Of a DNA stretch of 64,000 nt, positions 19,719-30,931 are shown in pieces (position 1 is the stretch's first letter; each line of letters opens with the position of its first letter). The DNA lies in NCBI RefSeq assembly GCF_000372725.1, contig NW_005196681.1, positions 531,107 to 595,106 of the forward strand, given 5' to 3'. The stretch is from Emiliania huxleyi CCMP1516 (lineage: Eukaryota; Haptophyta; Isochrysidales; Noelaerhabdaceae). A model generated the notes under the pieces. The model was not told where the DNA came from, did no database searches, and was given only the letters and a program-made list of their open reading frames with translations. Made by a program: the position numbers and the translations under genes.

Positions 19719-21858
19719 ATGCCAGAAAACCCGCCCGTGGACGAGCATGCCGCGCTGGCGGACATGATCGACACGCTTGACGGAGCCCTGGGGGCGGCCG
19801 GCGGGTCGGTGACGCCAGAATACTCTGCGCGGACGCTTGCGCCCGCCAGCGGCGACTCACCGGCGTTGGTGAGGGTGACGGTTGCGCACGCCTTCCGGTT
19901 CGGCAAGGCCTCCTTCCTGAGCCCGAGCGGACGGCGGTCCTTCACTTTTCCCGCCAGCGCAGGTCGTGACCGGCCCGCTCCCTCTCGCCCCGACCCAACA
20001 TGCCTGTCGCACCTTTCGCACTTCTCGCCGTCGCCCCTCTCCCCACAGGCCACACCGTCGCCGCCGGCACGGGAGGATCGTGGGAGCGCTCACCTCAGCC
20101 GCCACCCGCGCTGCCGTCCGAGAGCGTGCCAGAGCCACAGGGCCGAGGATCTAGCCGAGGAGCGCCGGGGCCTCTCGCCGCGCCTTCCGCCGCGCCTTCG
20201 GGGCCTCTCGCCGCGCCTTCCGCCGCGCCGCCTTCAGTCGAGGCGACACCCGTGCTTGCTGCGCCCCCTGCCCAGCGCCGCGTCCGGGGTAAAGAGCAGA
20301 AGGGCAACTTCGCCTCCGCCACGCCTGCCGGCTCCACGGCCGCCGACCCGCTCCCATGCCCGCTCCCCGCGGCCAGCGCCGCCCCACCTCGACGAAAGCG
20401 GCGTGCGCCTGCCTCGCTGAGCGGCGGCGGCCCGGCCGTCGAAAGCAAGGTTTCCCGGGCACGTGCGCCGGCCGTGCCTTCAGTCGCGGCAATGGTCGCC
20501 TCCGAGCATGCCACCCGAGATGCCACCAAGCCGAAGGGCGTCGCCGAGCCCGTCGAGGCGGCTGAGCCTCTCGCGCTGCTCGATCGTCTGCGGCGGGAGG
20601 GTTGCGTGCAGGAAGTGACGCTGCCGTCGGGCTGGCGTGGCGCGTGCCGGCTCAGCGGGGGCAAGACGGTCTTTTACCTCTACCCGCCCGGCGGCAGTCC
20701 GGCGCTCCGCTCGACCAACGACGTGCGCAGGTACGCCGTGGAGCAGGCGGGAGCGACGGGGCAGGCTCTCAAGGCAGCGGAGAGGGAGGGCGGGGGAGGC
20801 GCGCAGGCGAATGTGCTGCCGGGCGGCGGCGGCGGCGGCGTCATCGCGTGGGAGACGACCGGGCACGAGTGGCTTGGCACGCGGTTGGCTCGCCAGGTCT
20901 CCCTCCCTAGCTCCCTCCCCCCCTCCCCTCAGCGTACCCGCGTGTGTCCCTTCGCCTTGCGGCTCACACCTTTGAGCGCGTGGACAGTTTGGGCGGCGTT
21001 GCGCCTTCGGCACCGTCACCAGCTGGGTGCCCGCCGACGAGGCGGAGAAGGACCCGCCGCTCTGGCGCGTCGAGCACGACGACGGCGACGGCGAGGACCT
21101 CGAGCAGGAGGAGGTGGAGCAGGCGATTGCGCTCTACCAGAGTCGGTGCGGCAGCAGCGGCAGCGCGGTGGCTCTATCCTTGTGCCGTCGAGGGCAGGCT
21201 CGAGCGCGACGTGTCACTATTGGCACGTGCACACAGGCGAGCGTGAGCGTGAGCCTCCCGCCCGGCTGGGTCGTGGAGAAGCGGGCTCGCCGCGCCGGAG
21301 GCACGTACAACGTCTACTGTGGCCCAGGCGAGGGGCACGCCTCCCCTCCGGCCTCTGCCGTTGGCTCACCTCTGCCTGTACTTGCGCCGTCTAGGCGGCG
21401 CGCGCGCAAACTCCGGCCCGGACGCGTGGCGCAAGCACGAGCAGCCCGCGCCCTCCAAGCCGCCCTCCAAGCCGCCCGCCGGAGCCCGCTCGGGCCGGCC
21501 GACTGGTCCGGCGGCCGTCAAGCGGCCCGCGCCGGCTGCAGCGCCGGCCAAGCCCTCGTCGAATCGAGCGCCGGCGAGGCCCAGCTTGCCCGCGCCCGCT
21601 CCGGCGCCGGCGAAAGGCGCACAGGCTGCAGCACCATCGGAGCCGCCCCCCGCATTTCCCCCCTCCGCCGCCGCTACGCGCGGCGAGGGCGGCGGCGGCA
21701 GCGGGCCGCGGCGGTCGCCGCCCGAGGAGCGACCCTCCTCTCGCCGCCGTCCGGGCGGCACCGAGGAGAAGGTCAGTGAGGTGCCGGCGCCCGAGATTGG
21801 CGACGGCTGTGGATACGGCGGAGCCCTCCGCTGCCAGCTGCACGCGAGCTCGGGTTGA
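19719..21858 (+). CDS. Protein with two MBD/TAM-like domains and an acidic DDGDGED module
   Basis: Four exons with consistent phases (19719-19962, 20049-20896, 20988-21327, 21395-21858), 631 residues. Intron 3 is GC-AG. The middle carries LPSGWRGACRLSGGKTVFYL followed by YPPGGSPALRSTNDVRRYAV, which fits the methyl-CpG-binding (MBD/TAM) pattern. A second, weaker copy is LPPGWVVEKRARRAGGTYNV, then YCGPG joined across intron 3 to RANSGPDAWRKHEQ. Between them, HEWLGTRLARQF, GTVTSWVPADEAEKDP and LWRVEHDDGDGEDLEQEEVE form a compact beta-like module common in chromatin-type proteins of algae. Linkers and the C-terminus are Pro/Ala/Arg-rich. A nuclear DNA- or chromatin-binding role is likely; methyl-cytosine binding is only inferred. 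Exon 3 may contain one further in-frame intron. Confidence 0.65.
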
Positions 21859-22463
21859 CAGGCCCAGAGGCGTGGGTTTGTTTGGGTGTGCCCCCGTGCA
21901 TCCTTTCCCGCCATCGGTGCGCCGCCGAGCGCCGCGCCTCGCGCCCGCAACGACTGGCATGAGTGCGCGCGAGGGAGGCGCAGTGTTCAACTGCGGCCGT
22001 GGCAGAGCGCAGAGACAGAGGGATGGGCAGGTCACAGTGACGGGTGCGTGTAGAGGGCCGCTGCAGCACCGCGTTCAACCGGGGCCCATGTCTGTGTGCG
22101 ACTGTGGGGTGTGTGTGGGGGGGGGGGTGTTGGGGGGGGGCGGCAACGCGAGAGCGACGCGCGCACGGGGGCGGCGCCGCCCCATGCGCCACATGGGCAT
22201 GGCCCCGCAGTGATGCGCGAGCTGTCAGTCGGGCACGCGTGTGCCACGTGTGTCTCAAAAATACGAACGAAAAAAAGAGTACGTCAGTACATGTGGCGAT
22301 GTGCATGTGCATCGTGTGTCTCTCACACGCTCAGTGACTCACACGACACACGACACACACACTGCACTGCGAGGCTCTGTGTGATGCACACACCACGTGC
22401 ACAACACAGCAGACACAACACACATCTCTCATCTCACTGCGAGAAGCACACACAGATGTCCTC
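21859..22463. other. Intergenic DNA between convergent genes
   Basis: Holds the 3' ends of the MBD-like gene (+) and the SWIB/U-box gene (-). G-rich runs near 22107-22142 and many CACA/ACAC tracts. No gene recognised. Confidence 0.4.
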
Positions 22464-23770
22464 TCAAGACGTCCCCGCGAGCCGCCTCCGCCAGTCATCG
22501 CACATCTTGCGCATCGGGATGTTGGGTAGCAACGCCCGCGATGGCAGCTGCGCACCAGTCAGCGGCGATGTGGAGTGACACCTACTCACGGCGGCGGGGT
22601 GTGAAGAGCAGAATGTGTGACAGCAAGTGGTCGGCGTGGGGTGTGGCGTGTGGGCCTCAGCCATCGCTCAATGGCGGCCCGCTCGTAGCACTGCCCGTCG
22701 GCGGTGGAGACGGGGTCCACCATCAGGGCGAGCAGGATCGGGCAGAGCAGCTCCTCGGGAAGCGCCGCGCTGTGGCCTGCCGCCCGCCCCTCGCCTCGCG
22801 CCGCGCTGTGGCCTGCCGCCCGCCCCTCGCCTCGCGCCTCCTCTTGCTGCTGCTCCTCCTCCTCCTCCTCGCCCTCCTCCTCCTCGCCTTCCCCCTCCTC
22901 GCCCTCGCCCTCCTCGCCCTCGCCCTCGCCCTCCTCGCCCTCCTCCGCCTGCTCCTCGCCCTCCTCCTCGCCGCCCTCGCCCTCCACCGCCGCCCTAACA
23001 CCGCCCCCTCCGCTGCTGCCCACCGCCGCCACTTCGCCCGCCCCCGCCTCGAGCTGAGCCTTGAGGGCGGCGTAGACGGCGTATTTCCGGTGGTAGTCGG
23101 CGTGCGACGTCCCAACGCCGGCCTCCCGCAGCGCACGCAGCGCCCGCTTCGCCTCCCTCAGCCGCAGCCGCAGCTCTGCATCCTCCGCGGCTCCTCCTCC
23201 TCCACCACCGCCGCCGCCGACACCGCCGCTGGTGGAAGAGGGGTTGGAGGCGGAGGCGGAGGGTGCAGGTGCGGCTGGAGCGGCCGGGCTTCGGGCGAGC
23301 AGGCTTTCTCGGATCCGCCTCCTCTCTGCCAGCATCTCTGCCGTCAGCTGCGCGCCTCGCTCGCGGCCGTAGTCCCTGCTGCTGCCGCCGGTCCGCTCCG
23401 CCTCGGCGCGCGCGGCGCGCTCCGCGAGCCGCGCCGCGGCCGCGCGACGGCCCTCCTCCGTCACGAGCGGCTGCGGCGGAGGCGCGCGAGAGAGGTGCGG
23501 CGCGAGGGCGGCGGCGACGTCCGAGAAGCCGAGCGTGGAGACGCCAAAGAGGGCGGCCATCTCAGCGTCGCAGTGGATCGTCTTTCCCCGCTGCACGCCG
23601 CGCGCCTTGGCCGTCGCCCACAGCTTCGAGACTGCCTGGCCGCGGGTGATCTGCAGGCCGGCGCGGCCGCTAAACAGGCGGGAGAGGCCCTCCGAGCAGG
23701 CGAGCGGCGTGGGCGTGGGCGCGGCGCGCTTCTTCTTGCGCCGCTTCTTGGCGATGCGCCGCTTGGGCAT
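22464..23770 (-). CDS. SWIB/MDM2-domain plus U-box protein (putative E3 ubiquitin ligase)
   Basis: Two exons (23770-22656 and 22581-22464) joined by a GC-AG intron, 410 residues. It starts with a strong nuclear-localisation cluster (MPKRRIAKKRRKKKR). Residues 24-93 are a full SWIB/MDM2 domain (CSEGLSRLFSGRAGLQITRG, AVSKLWATAKARGVQRGKTI, HCDAEMAALFGV, FSDVAAALAPHL). A helical Arg/Ala/Glu-rich region follows, then a very acidic Glu/Gly tract (~residues 255-315). A duplicated ARGEGRAAGHSA comes next, encoded by a 34-bp direct repeat. The last ~73 residues are a U-box: ELLCPILLALMVDPVSTADG, CYERAAIERWLR across the intron, SPLTGAQLPSRALLPNIPMR. U-boxes recruit E2 enzymes without zinc. The order SWIB, acidic tract, ubiquitin-ligase domain parallels MDM2. 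An upstream in-frame start would add 47 residues. Confidence 0.85.
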
Positions 23771-24064
23771 GATGCCGAGAACTCCGCGGCCCGGCGCGAA
23801 GCGCGGTTTTTCGACCCAAGAGACCTCGCGGGGCGAGAGTACATCTTCGCATGTCGAGGGTCGCGCCGCCGATGCCTGCCTCGTACCGCGACGGTCCGCG
23901 TATGTGTGCATGCCTCCTGACCGCCACGGTCACGGCCGCTGCGCTCCGGACAGGTTCGTTCGACGCGCTCGACCGTGATCTGGCTCAGCGGCCGCCGCTT
24001 TCTTTGGCGTCGAGCGCCCGGTGGTGAGCGCCTCTCACGGCCTTTCCAGCAGGCCGTTCGCTGC
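23771..24064. promoter_or_regulatory. Upstream region of the SWIB/U-box gene
   Basis: 294 bases between the SWIB/U-box start codon and the left arm of the long inverted repeat. I see no clear TATA-type motif. The reading frame upstream of the chosen ATG stays open to about 23911. Confidence 0.3.
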
Positions 24065-25465
24065 CCCGGCGCAGCCGCACCGACCCCCACGGCCCGCCGC
24101 ACGCGCGCAGGCGCGGCTCGCGCACCTTTCTCGAGGCTGGCACCGCCGTCGAGCACCGCGCTGCCACCGACAGCGCACCCGCGCGGCCGAGGCGCCCCTC
24201 GCCGGCGCGTGCGGCGAGACGGCGAGCGTGTCGGCGCGCCTTCCGGCCGCCGCACGGCGGACGGGCCGCCCGTCGAGCCGCGCGGCGCCGAGCGAGCCCA
24301 GCGGACGCCCTCACCGCTCCGTCGGCGGGTCGTCAGTCACGACGGCCGGCCTCCTCCCATCCGCACGCCGCGCCTGGCCGGCCGCGCGGCGAGGCGGCGC
24401 CGTGCGCCACGCGCTGTAGCTTCGCGCGGCGACAGTGCAGCGGCACATCAAGAGCCAGCATGAACTTCTATGTGTCCCTGTCTCCGTCTGGTAGCCTCGT
24501 GACACAGCCTCAGCTGCTCTGCAGCGCACACAGACGTGGAGGGTGAACGCGCTGGTAAGGACCGATGGCGAGCGCAAAAAGTCATCAAAAGACACGCCAC
24601 TCACTCGCTCGTGCACACACGACATGTGTGCTCTGGGAAGAGCGCGCAGATCGCGGGGTCGTGGCGCCAGCGAGCGCACCTGGGCACCTGCGCGCCAGAG
24701 CACGCAGGTGCACCGCTTTGCGTGTGCTGCCACTCGCCGCGCGCGCAGCGCCGCGTCGCGATCAGCCGAGTCTGTGGCCTCACCCCGTGCAGCCCGCGCG
24801 GCGCGTGTGGCCCCAGAGAGGCCCCCACCCTCGCGCGGACTAGGCGGTCAAACGCGGTCGTCACAGACCATGGAGGCCGGAGCGGCGAGGCGGGGCACCC
24901 TTCCCGCAGGTGCTTAAGGTACCATGCGCTGTGGCGCTGTGGGTTTGAGGTGGTCGCCCGTGCGTTCACCCGCCACCCGATGTGTTCAACGACACTGGCG
25001 AAGGTCTGTAGACCCAGCTCGTGAGACGCGTGCTGGGCAACACCAATGTACGCTCGAGACAATACGACGCACAAAGACGGTTCCGAAGAGAGCGCACGCT
25101 CGGGGCACCATCCGCGCGTGGCGCACGGCGCCGCCTCGCCGCGCGGCCGGCCAGGCGGCGGCGTGCGGATGGGAGGAGGCCGGCCGTCGTGACTGACGAC
25201 CCGCCGACGGAGCGGTGAGGGCGTCCGCTGGGCTCGCTCGGCGCCGCGCGGCTCGACGGGCGGCCCGTCCGCCGTGCGGCGGCCGGAAGGCGCGCCGACA
25301 CGCTCGCCGTCTTGCCGCACGCGCCGGCGAGGGGCGCCTCGGCCGCGCGGGTGCGCTGTCGGTGGCAGCGCGGTGCTCGACGGCGGTGCCAGCCTCGAGA
25401 AAGTGGCGGCGAGCCGCGCCTGCGCGCGTGCGGTGGTCCGTGGGGGTCGGTGCGGCTGCGCCGGG
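24065..25465. repeat. Long inverted repeat, ~350-bp arms
   Basis: The left arm (24065-24414) and right arm (25114-25465) are near-perfect reverse complements, differing by a few substitutions and small indels. About 700 bases lie between them. Outer ends read CCGGCGCAGCCGCACC on the left and its complement on the right. I see no coding frame of a transposase in the spacer and no convincing target-site duplication. It may be a foldback element or a palindromic duplication. Confidence 0.9.
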
Positions 25466-25862
25466 CTCTCGTGGGCGGCTGGGAAGCGCAGCAGGCGTGT
25501 GTATTTGGTCCCGCTCGCGGGGCGGCCGGCGGGAGACTTTGAGCGAGCCGATGCTCCGCGACGCGATTTCGCGACGCGATGCGCTCAGAGCATGTGCTGC
25601 GGGACCTCTACGGCTGGACGCGTACCGAAGGGGCGAAGGCCAGCGACGCGGGGCGGCGAAATGGGCCTTTACCCCCGCTCTGCCACTGTGGCCCGGGGGT
25701 ATGCAGTTTCGCTCGCCCCCCGAGGTCTCTTGGGTCGTCTTCTCTACCTCCGTTCATATGCTTAAAATAATGGAAGAAGAAATAAAGAAAGTGCACGCGG
25801 CCTCTTCGCGCAATCAGGCCTGGGTGTCGGGTACAGAAGTACCCCAGCACGCTGTCCAGGAC

Positions 25863-25881
25863 GGGGGGGGGGGGGGGGGGG
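25863..25881. repeat. Poly-G tract upstream of the hydrolase ATG
   Basis: An uninterrupted run of about 19 G ending 8 bases before the ATG at 25889. Too close to the start codon to be far upstream promoter; it would be in the 5' UTR. Confidence 0.9.
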
Positions 25882-25888
25882 CACAACC

Positions 25889-26972
25889 ATGACAACCGCC
25901 GGCTTGCTGCTGCTGGCCGCGGCATCAGCCAGCAGCCCCGTCTCCTTCAGCCTCCACCCGTGGCACGCCAGCGTCCACTTTCCGACCGCGGGACGCTTCG
26001 CTGCCGCCCTTCCAGTCGTCCTCCTCGTCACCGGGTTCGGCGGCGAGATCCCTGCGGAGGCCTACTCGGACCTGAGCACCGCCGTGGCCTCGCGTGGCGC
26101 CGTCATGATCGGCCTCTCCCGCCCTCCTCCCTTCCCGATGCTGACCGACTACCCGGCCGTCGCCCGCTCCCTCGACCCGGTGCTCCAGTTCGTCGTCAAC
26201 GGCTCCCTCGCCGCGAGGCTCAGCGAGGCGGGTGCTCCGGCGCCGCCGAACGTGAGCGCTCTCATCCTCGGCGGCCACTCGGCGGGCTGTCACGTCGCCG
26301 TCCGGCGGATCCTCTCTTCCGGCTGCGGCGCCGTGGGCGGGGTGCTGCTCCTCGACCCGGTGGACGGCGCCGACCCGTGGGGCCTCCGCAAAGAGTTTGT
26401 CATCTCCCCGCCCAACCCGCTCCGCTTCTCCACGCCGGCGCTGCACCTCGAGACTGGGCGCCGCCGCCGCCGCGCCGAGCACTCTTCCACGCCCACCCTC
26501 TCCTCACGCCCGAGGTGCGGCCGCTCCTAGGCTCGACCCGCGGCCGGTGCAGCCGCTGGAGCCCGCCTGCGCGCCGCGCCGCCTCTCCAACGGCCGCTTC
26601 TTCGACGCGTGGGGCGGGCCGATCTGGCAGGCCAACGCCACCGCCTTTGGCCACATGGACCTCGTCAACGACGGCGAGGCCGGCGCCGCCGCCTCCTTCG
26701 TCTGCCCGGGCAACAAGGACCGCCGCGAGCGGCGCGGTTACCGCCACTTCCTGGCCACCGCCATCGCAGCCTTCGCTCGCGGGCTGGTTGTCGATGGGTC
26801 GATGGCGGCGGCGGCGGCGGCCGTCAACGGCAGCGCCAGCGCGGGGATCGACGTCCTGTTCGCCTCGCGGCGCGCGGGGCGGCCGCAGGAGGTGCGCCCC
26901 GGCTGCGAGCTGAGCTCGCGCCTCACCCTCCCCCCTGTCGCTCAGCCGCGCCGGGCTGAGAGCCAGATCTAG
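25889..26972 (+). CDS. Secreted alpha/beta hydrolase, chlorophyllase/lipase-like
   Basis: Two exons (25889-26457 and 26531-26972) with a GC-AG intron, 336 residues. The N-terminus MTTAGLLLLAAASASSPVSF is a signal peptide or the first part of a plastid presequence. The hydrolase core shows PVVLLVTGFGGEIPAEAYSD (oxyanion region), the nucleophile elbow GGHSAGCH (GxSxG), LLLDPVDGADPWG with the probable catalytic Asp, and FGHMDLVND with the probable catalytic His. That arrangement matches chlorophyllase and plant/bacterial dienelactone-like hydrolases. Substrate cannot be proved; chlorophyll dephytylation or lipid-ester hydrolysis are candidates. The last ~40 residues are low-complexity, so the true end may involve another intron. 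Confidence 0.75.
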
Positions 26973-27266
26973 CAGGCGCGAGGCCCGCGCGCCGGCGGCG
27001 GGTGAGGCGGGGAGCTTTGCTATTGACACAAAGTGGTTGCACACTACGCTCATATTACAGCGCACGTGTGGTGTTCCGTTATGGCTATTTGAAAAGTTTA
27101 TCGATTTTTCCCTCGCGCGCCGCGTCGCCCCCCCACTCGTTTACTCTGTGAATAGTGAAACCGCAACACGTCGCACGACTGATGACTCGTCGCTCGGGGC
27201 TGCGCGTGCTCGGATCGCCTCTCTGTGTCTCGACGCACGCGGTGTACCTCAGTGGACTTCCTCAGT

Positions 27267-28380
27267 CTACCCCTGACCCCAGCCGGCCGGGCTGGGCCCG
27301 AGAACAGTGCCGAGGTAGCGGCCGTGGTCGGCAAAGTTCAGCGGCGCGCCGAGCGATGGGTCGCCGTCGGCGAGCAGCCTACGCCCACGCAGAGGTCGCG
27401 TCAATGCCTCGGAGCCCGCCTCGAGTGTGGCTGGGTGGCGGGGCTGCCGTGGCTCGGCGGCGGCGCAGCGGACGCGGCGGCCCGTGTGCACGAAGCCGAG
27501 CGCGTTCCTAGGGTGCGCGCCGCGCGCATGTGAGAGGCCTCCGACATGCCGCCTGCCCCGGCCGGACGAGCCGCACCAGAGCGGCTGGTTCTGCGCGAGG
27601 ACGGGGTCGAGGTCGTGCACCTGATGGGGGCGGTCTGGGTGGGGGTGCAGCTGACAGGGCCGGGGAGCACGGGCGACGAGCGTCGAGTGAACGGTGTGGG
27701 GCGGGATCGGGCACGTAGTGGGTGGTCCGCTCTCCGAGCAGCTCGTCGTAGCGCATGGCGAACTGTGTGTCTCCGACCCGAGGGCCCGCAAAGGTGACCA
27801 CCTCGTCGACGGAGCTAGCCTCGCCGCCAGCCTCGCCGCCAGCCTCGGCGTGCGCGAGGGCGCACAGGGTGGCGGTGCCTCCGCCGTACGAATGGCCGAT
27901 GAAGGCCAGGCGCTGCGGCTGCCGACTGGCGAGGAGCGGCGAGAGGCGGTCGTAGAGCTCGAGCGACGCCTCCTGGTAGCCGCGGTGCACGCGCCCGCCT
28001 TTTGCGGTGCCCAGTCGGCTCGGCTCGAAGAAGAGGTTGAACATGGACAGGTAGTTTTTCAGGTCGGTGGAGCCGCGAAAGGCGACGCAGACGCCGTCCT
28101 GCTCCTCCATCTCAAAGAGTGTCGCGCTGGCGCGCAGACGGTCGACCTCTACCTGCTGCGAGAAGGCGAGGCGGGGTGCGAGGCGCTGCTGGTAGCCGCC
28201 GCTGCCTCGCCGCAGCTCGGCGGGCGGCGAGTACGCGAGGCTCGCGGCGAGAGAGTAGCCGACCGCCGCGTCGAGCGAGAGTGCCGCAGCCGTCGGCGCC
28301 ATTCGGGCAGAGGGGTCGGCCGATGCGATGCCCAGCGACTCGGCGACTGCGACAGCGGTGCTTTCGGCTTCCGGACACAC
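27267..28380 (-). CDS. Class 3 lipase (alpha/beta hydrolase)
   Basis: Two exons (28380-27715, 27620-27267) joined by a GT-AG intron, 339 residues. Class 3 lipase marks in order: VCVAFRGSTDLKNYLSMFNL, KGGRVHRGYQEASLELYDRL, the nucleophile elbow FIGHSYGGGTATLCALAHAE, VVTFAGPRVGDTQFAMRYDE with the catalytic Asp region, then across the intron THYVHDLDPVLAQNQPLW, and a C-terminal DHGRYLG carrying the probable catalytic His. It hydrolyses acylglycerols or galactolipids. The start is uncertain: ATG at 28380, or an in-frame ATG at 28302 (MAPTAAALSLDAAV). The second exon is compositionally poor between residues ~240 and 310 and could hide another intron. Confidence 0.8.
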
Positions 28381-28707
28381 AAGAAAACAATTTAATCCCC
28401 GCGTGAGGGCGGGGTGCGCACTGTCCCTCTGTGTTCGTGTACGTCGTTTATTTATTTATGCGTGAGCCTCGGCCGCCTCTCTGTCAATTGTGCCCGTGGT
28501 AGTGAGAGACTGCCAGTGAGAAGCTGGAGGAAGTTTCGCGTCTCTTTTTTGTTTTTGCCGCATGTGTCACTTTTGTCTGGAGCAGGAGAAAGAGAAGGAG
28601 AACTAGGAGAGCGCAACCAGTACATGTAGGAGGCCCCCCGTGCCGGTGTGTTCTACAAGAGGAATCCCTTCCCCACCCTTCGGCCGTCACCGCTCCTTCG
28701 GAGGTGC
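28381..28707. promoter_or_regulatory. Shared upstream region of lipase (-) and USP (+)
   Basis: A 327-base gap between divergent start codons, so it must hold both promoters. It is clearly lower in GC than the flanking exons, with TTTATTTATTTATG near 28446. No defined element is recognised. Confidence 0.4.
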
Positions 28708-30589
28708 ATGGTCGACGCCTTGCTGCCAGCCGACTGCTCGGACGAGCACCGCCGCCTCGCCGTCCGGCTCTCCTTCGAGCTCGGACAAGCTCACCTCTTC
28801 GAGGCGTGGCCGCCAGCGGGCCAGCGGGACGCGGACAAGACGCAGCTGCTTGCACAGCTCGCGACGCTGGAGGCCAACTACCCCGGCGGTTTGGCGGCTT
28901 ACATCGGCTCCGCCAGAGCGCTCCTCGGCCAAGCCGTGCGTGGCGAGAACGCGCTGGAAGGCTGGACTCCGTCGGTCCCCGACGACGGCGTCGACCTGCA
29001 GCCGGGCTCGCCAGAGTTTGCGGCGTTTGAGGAGCGAGGCCTTGCCGAGGCGGCGCATTTGGCCTTCGCCGTGCCGGCGGGCGGGCTGGGCGAGCGGCTC
29101 GGCTTCAGCGGCGTCAAGTTTGCCCTTCCGTCCGAGGTGAGCACCGGCAGCTGCGTGCTGCGCGTCTACGCGTCGTATATCCTCGCCCTGCAGAGGCACG
29201 TCGAGCGCGCGGGCGGAGGGCCGTGCCGGCTGCCGCTGGCCGTGATGGTGTCGGACGACACGGTGGCGGGCATCCAGCGGCTGCTCGACGAGAACGGCTA
29301 CTTTGGGCTCGAGCCCTCGCAGGTGTGGTGGGTGGTTCGGGGTTGTCGGAGGGCTCGGGGTTGTGGCTCGAATGGGTTTGTGGGTGGGTCAGGTGACGCT
29401 GCTCAAGCAGGAGAAGGTCGCCGCGCTGGCCGACAGCGAGGCGCGGCTCGCGCTCAAGGGAGAGTACGAGGTCGCCACCAAGCCGCACGGCCACGGCGAC
29501 ATCCACTTCCTCCTCCACTCCACCGGCACGGCGCAGCGCTGGGCGGCCGAGGGCAGGAGGTGGCTCTACTTTTTCCAGGACACAAACACGCTCTACTTTG
29601 CCCACCACCTCGCGACGCTCGGCGTCACCGCCGCGCGCGGCGCTGCGGTCAACATGGTGTCGGTGCCGCGCAAGGCGAAGGAGGCGATCGGCGCCGTGTG
29701 CAAGCTAACGCACGCCGACGGGCGGAGCGTGGTCTGCAACGTCGAGTACAACCAGCTCGAGCCTCTGCTCCTCGCGAGCGGACACGCGGCCGGCGACGTC
29801 AACGACGCGAGCAGCGGCTTCTCGCCGTACCCGGGCAGCATCAACGGGCTGATGTTCGACCTCGTCCAGTACGCGGCCACGCTCGCCGCCACGGGCGGCC
29901 GGATCGACGAGTTCATCAACCCCAAGTTCAGCGACGTGAGCCGCTCCGCCTTCAAGTCGCCGACGCGGCTCGAGTGCATGATGCAGGACTACGTCAAGAC
30001 GGTCCCACCGGAGCAGACGGTGGCGTGGACGCGCTACCCGCTCGAGTTTGGGTACCACCCGTGCAAGAACGACATCCTCTCCGCCGCGAGGCTCTCGGCG
30101 CAGGGCATCCCGCCCGGCTGCGCCTCCACCTCGGAGATGGCGGTCTACCACATGCACGCCACGCAGCTGCGGCTGCTCGGCGCCGAGGTCGGCCCGCCGC
30201 AGCCGGCCTCCTACCGCGGCGTCGCGGTGGAGCGCGGCCCCGCCGTCGTCCTCGACGCGAGCTTCGCGCCGTGCTTCAGCCTGCTCGAGCCCAAGCTGCC
30301 GTCGCCGCAGCGGGTGCGGGTCAGCGCGCGGTCCGCGCTCGTCGTCTCGGGGCGCGACGTCGTCATCGAAGCGCTCGAGCTCGACGGCGCGCTGGAGGTG
30401 ACCGTCGAGGAGGGGGGCTCGCTGCGCGTGCTCGACCTGCGCGTGGCCAACCGGGGGTGGGAGTTTGTCGAGCACACCGACGAGGAGCAGGCCGTCGCCG
30501 AGGAGACGGCCGCCATCCGAGGCTACCGGCTCGTCAAGCACGAGACGCGGCGCATCCACGTGCGGGCGGGAGAGCACCTGCGGCTGTGA
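28708..30589 (+). CDS. USP: UDP-sugar pyrophosphorylase (USP)
   Basis: Makes UDP-sugars (UDP-Glc, UDP-Gal, UDP-GlcA and others) from UTP and sugar-1-phosphates. Two exons (28708-29322, 29393-30589) with a GT-AG intron, 603 residues, the usual length for plant and algal USP. Key blocks: AGGLGERLGFSGVKFALPSE (nucleotide-binding loop), LPLAVMVSDDTVAGIQRLLD, KPHGHGDIHFLLHSTGTAQR, RRWLYFFQDTNTLYFAHHLA, NVEYNQLEPLLL, EFINPKFSD, PTRLECMMQDYVKT and a C-terminal beta-helix part (LVVSGRDVVIEALELDGALE) followed by GYRLVKHETRRI. No targeting sequence is seen, so probably cytosolic. It fits supply of UDP-sugars for cell-surface polysaccharide, but nothing nearby confirms that. Confidence 0.93.
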
Positions 30590-30931
30590 CCGGCGCGGCT
30601 GGGCCACACCTCAGGCCACGCCCGGAGATAGGACACGTACATCGCGCTCTCACCTGTGCAGGCGCTGCGCACCCCGCACGCCGCGTTCAGCTGAGATATA
30701 CAGGACTTTTCATGGAAGATGGATCATGTGGAAATACAGATTAGACTTTGGAGCCGCGTGCTACAATAACTCCCATCCCCAACCATCCCGGTAGCTCGGT
30801 ACCGCACGTGGCAACACTGACATCTCCAGCGATGACACGGTTTTGTCTCACAAAGAGTGTTGATATCTCTGTTGCTGTGAGCCTCGAGCAACAAAACCTC
30901 GTCACCGTATAGAGTACACCGTTTACGCTCG
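30590..30931. other. Intergenic DNA between convergent genes
   Basis: About 340 bases between the USP stop and the small plastid-type gene's stop. Lower GC, no gene or repeat recognised. Confidence 0.4.
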
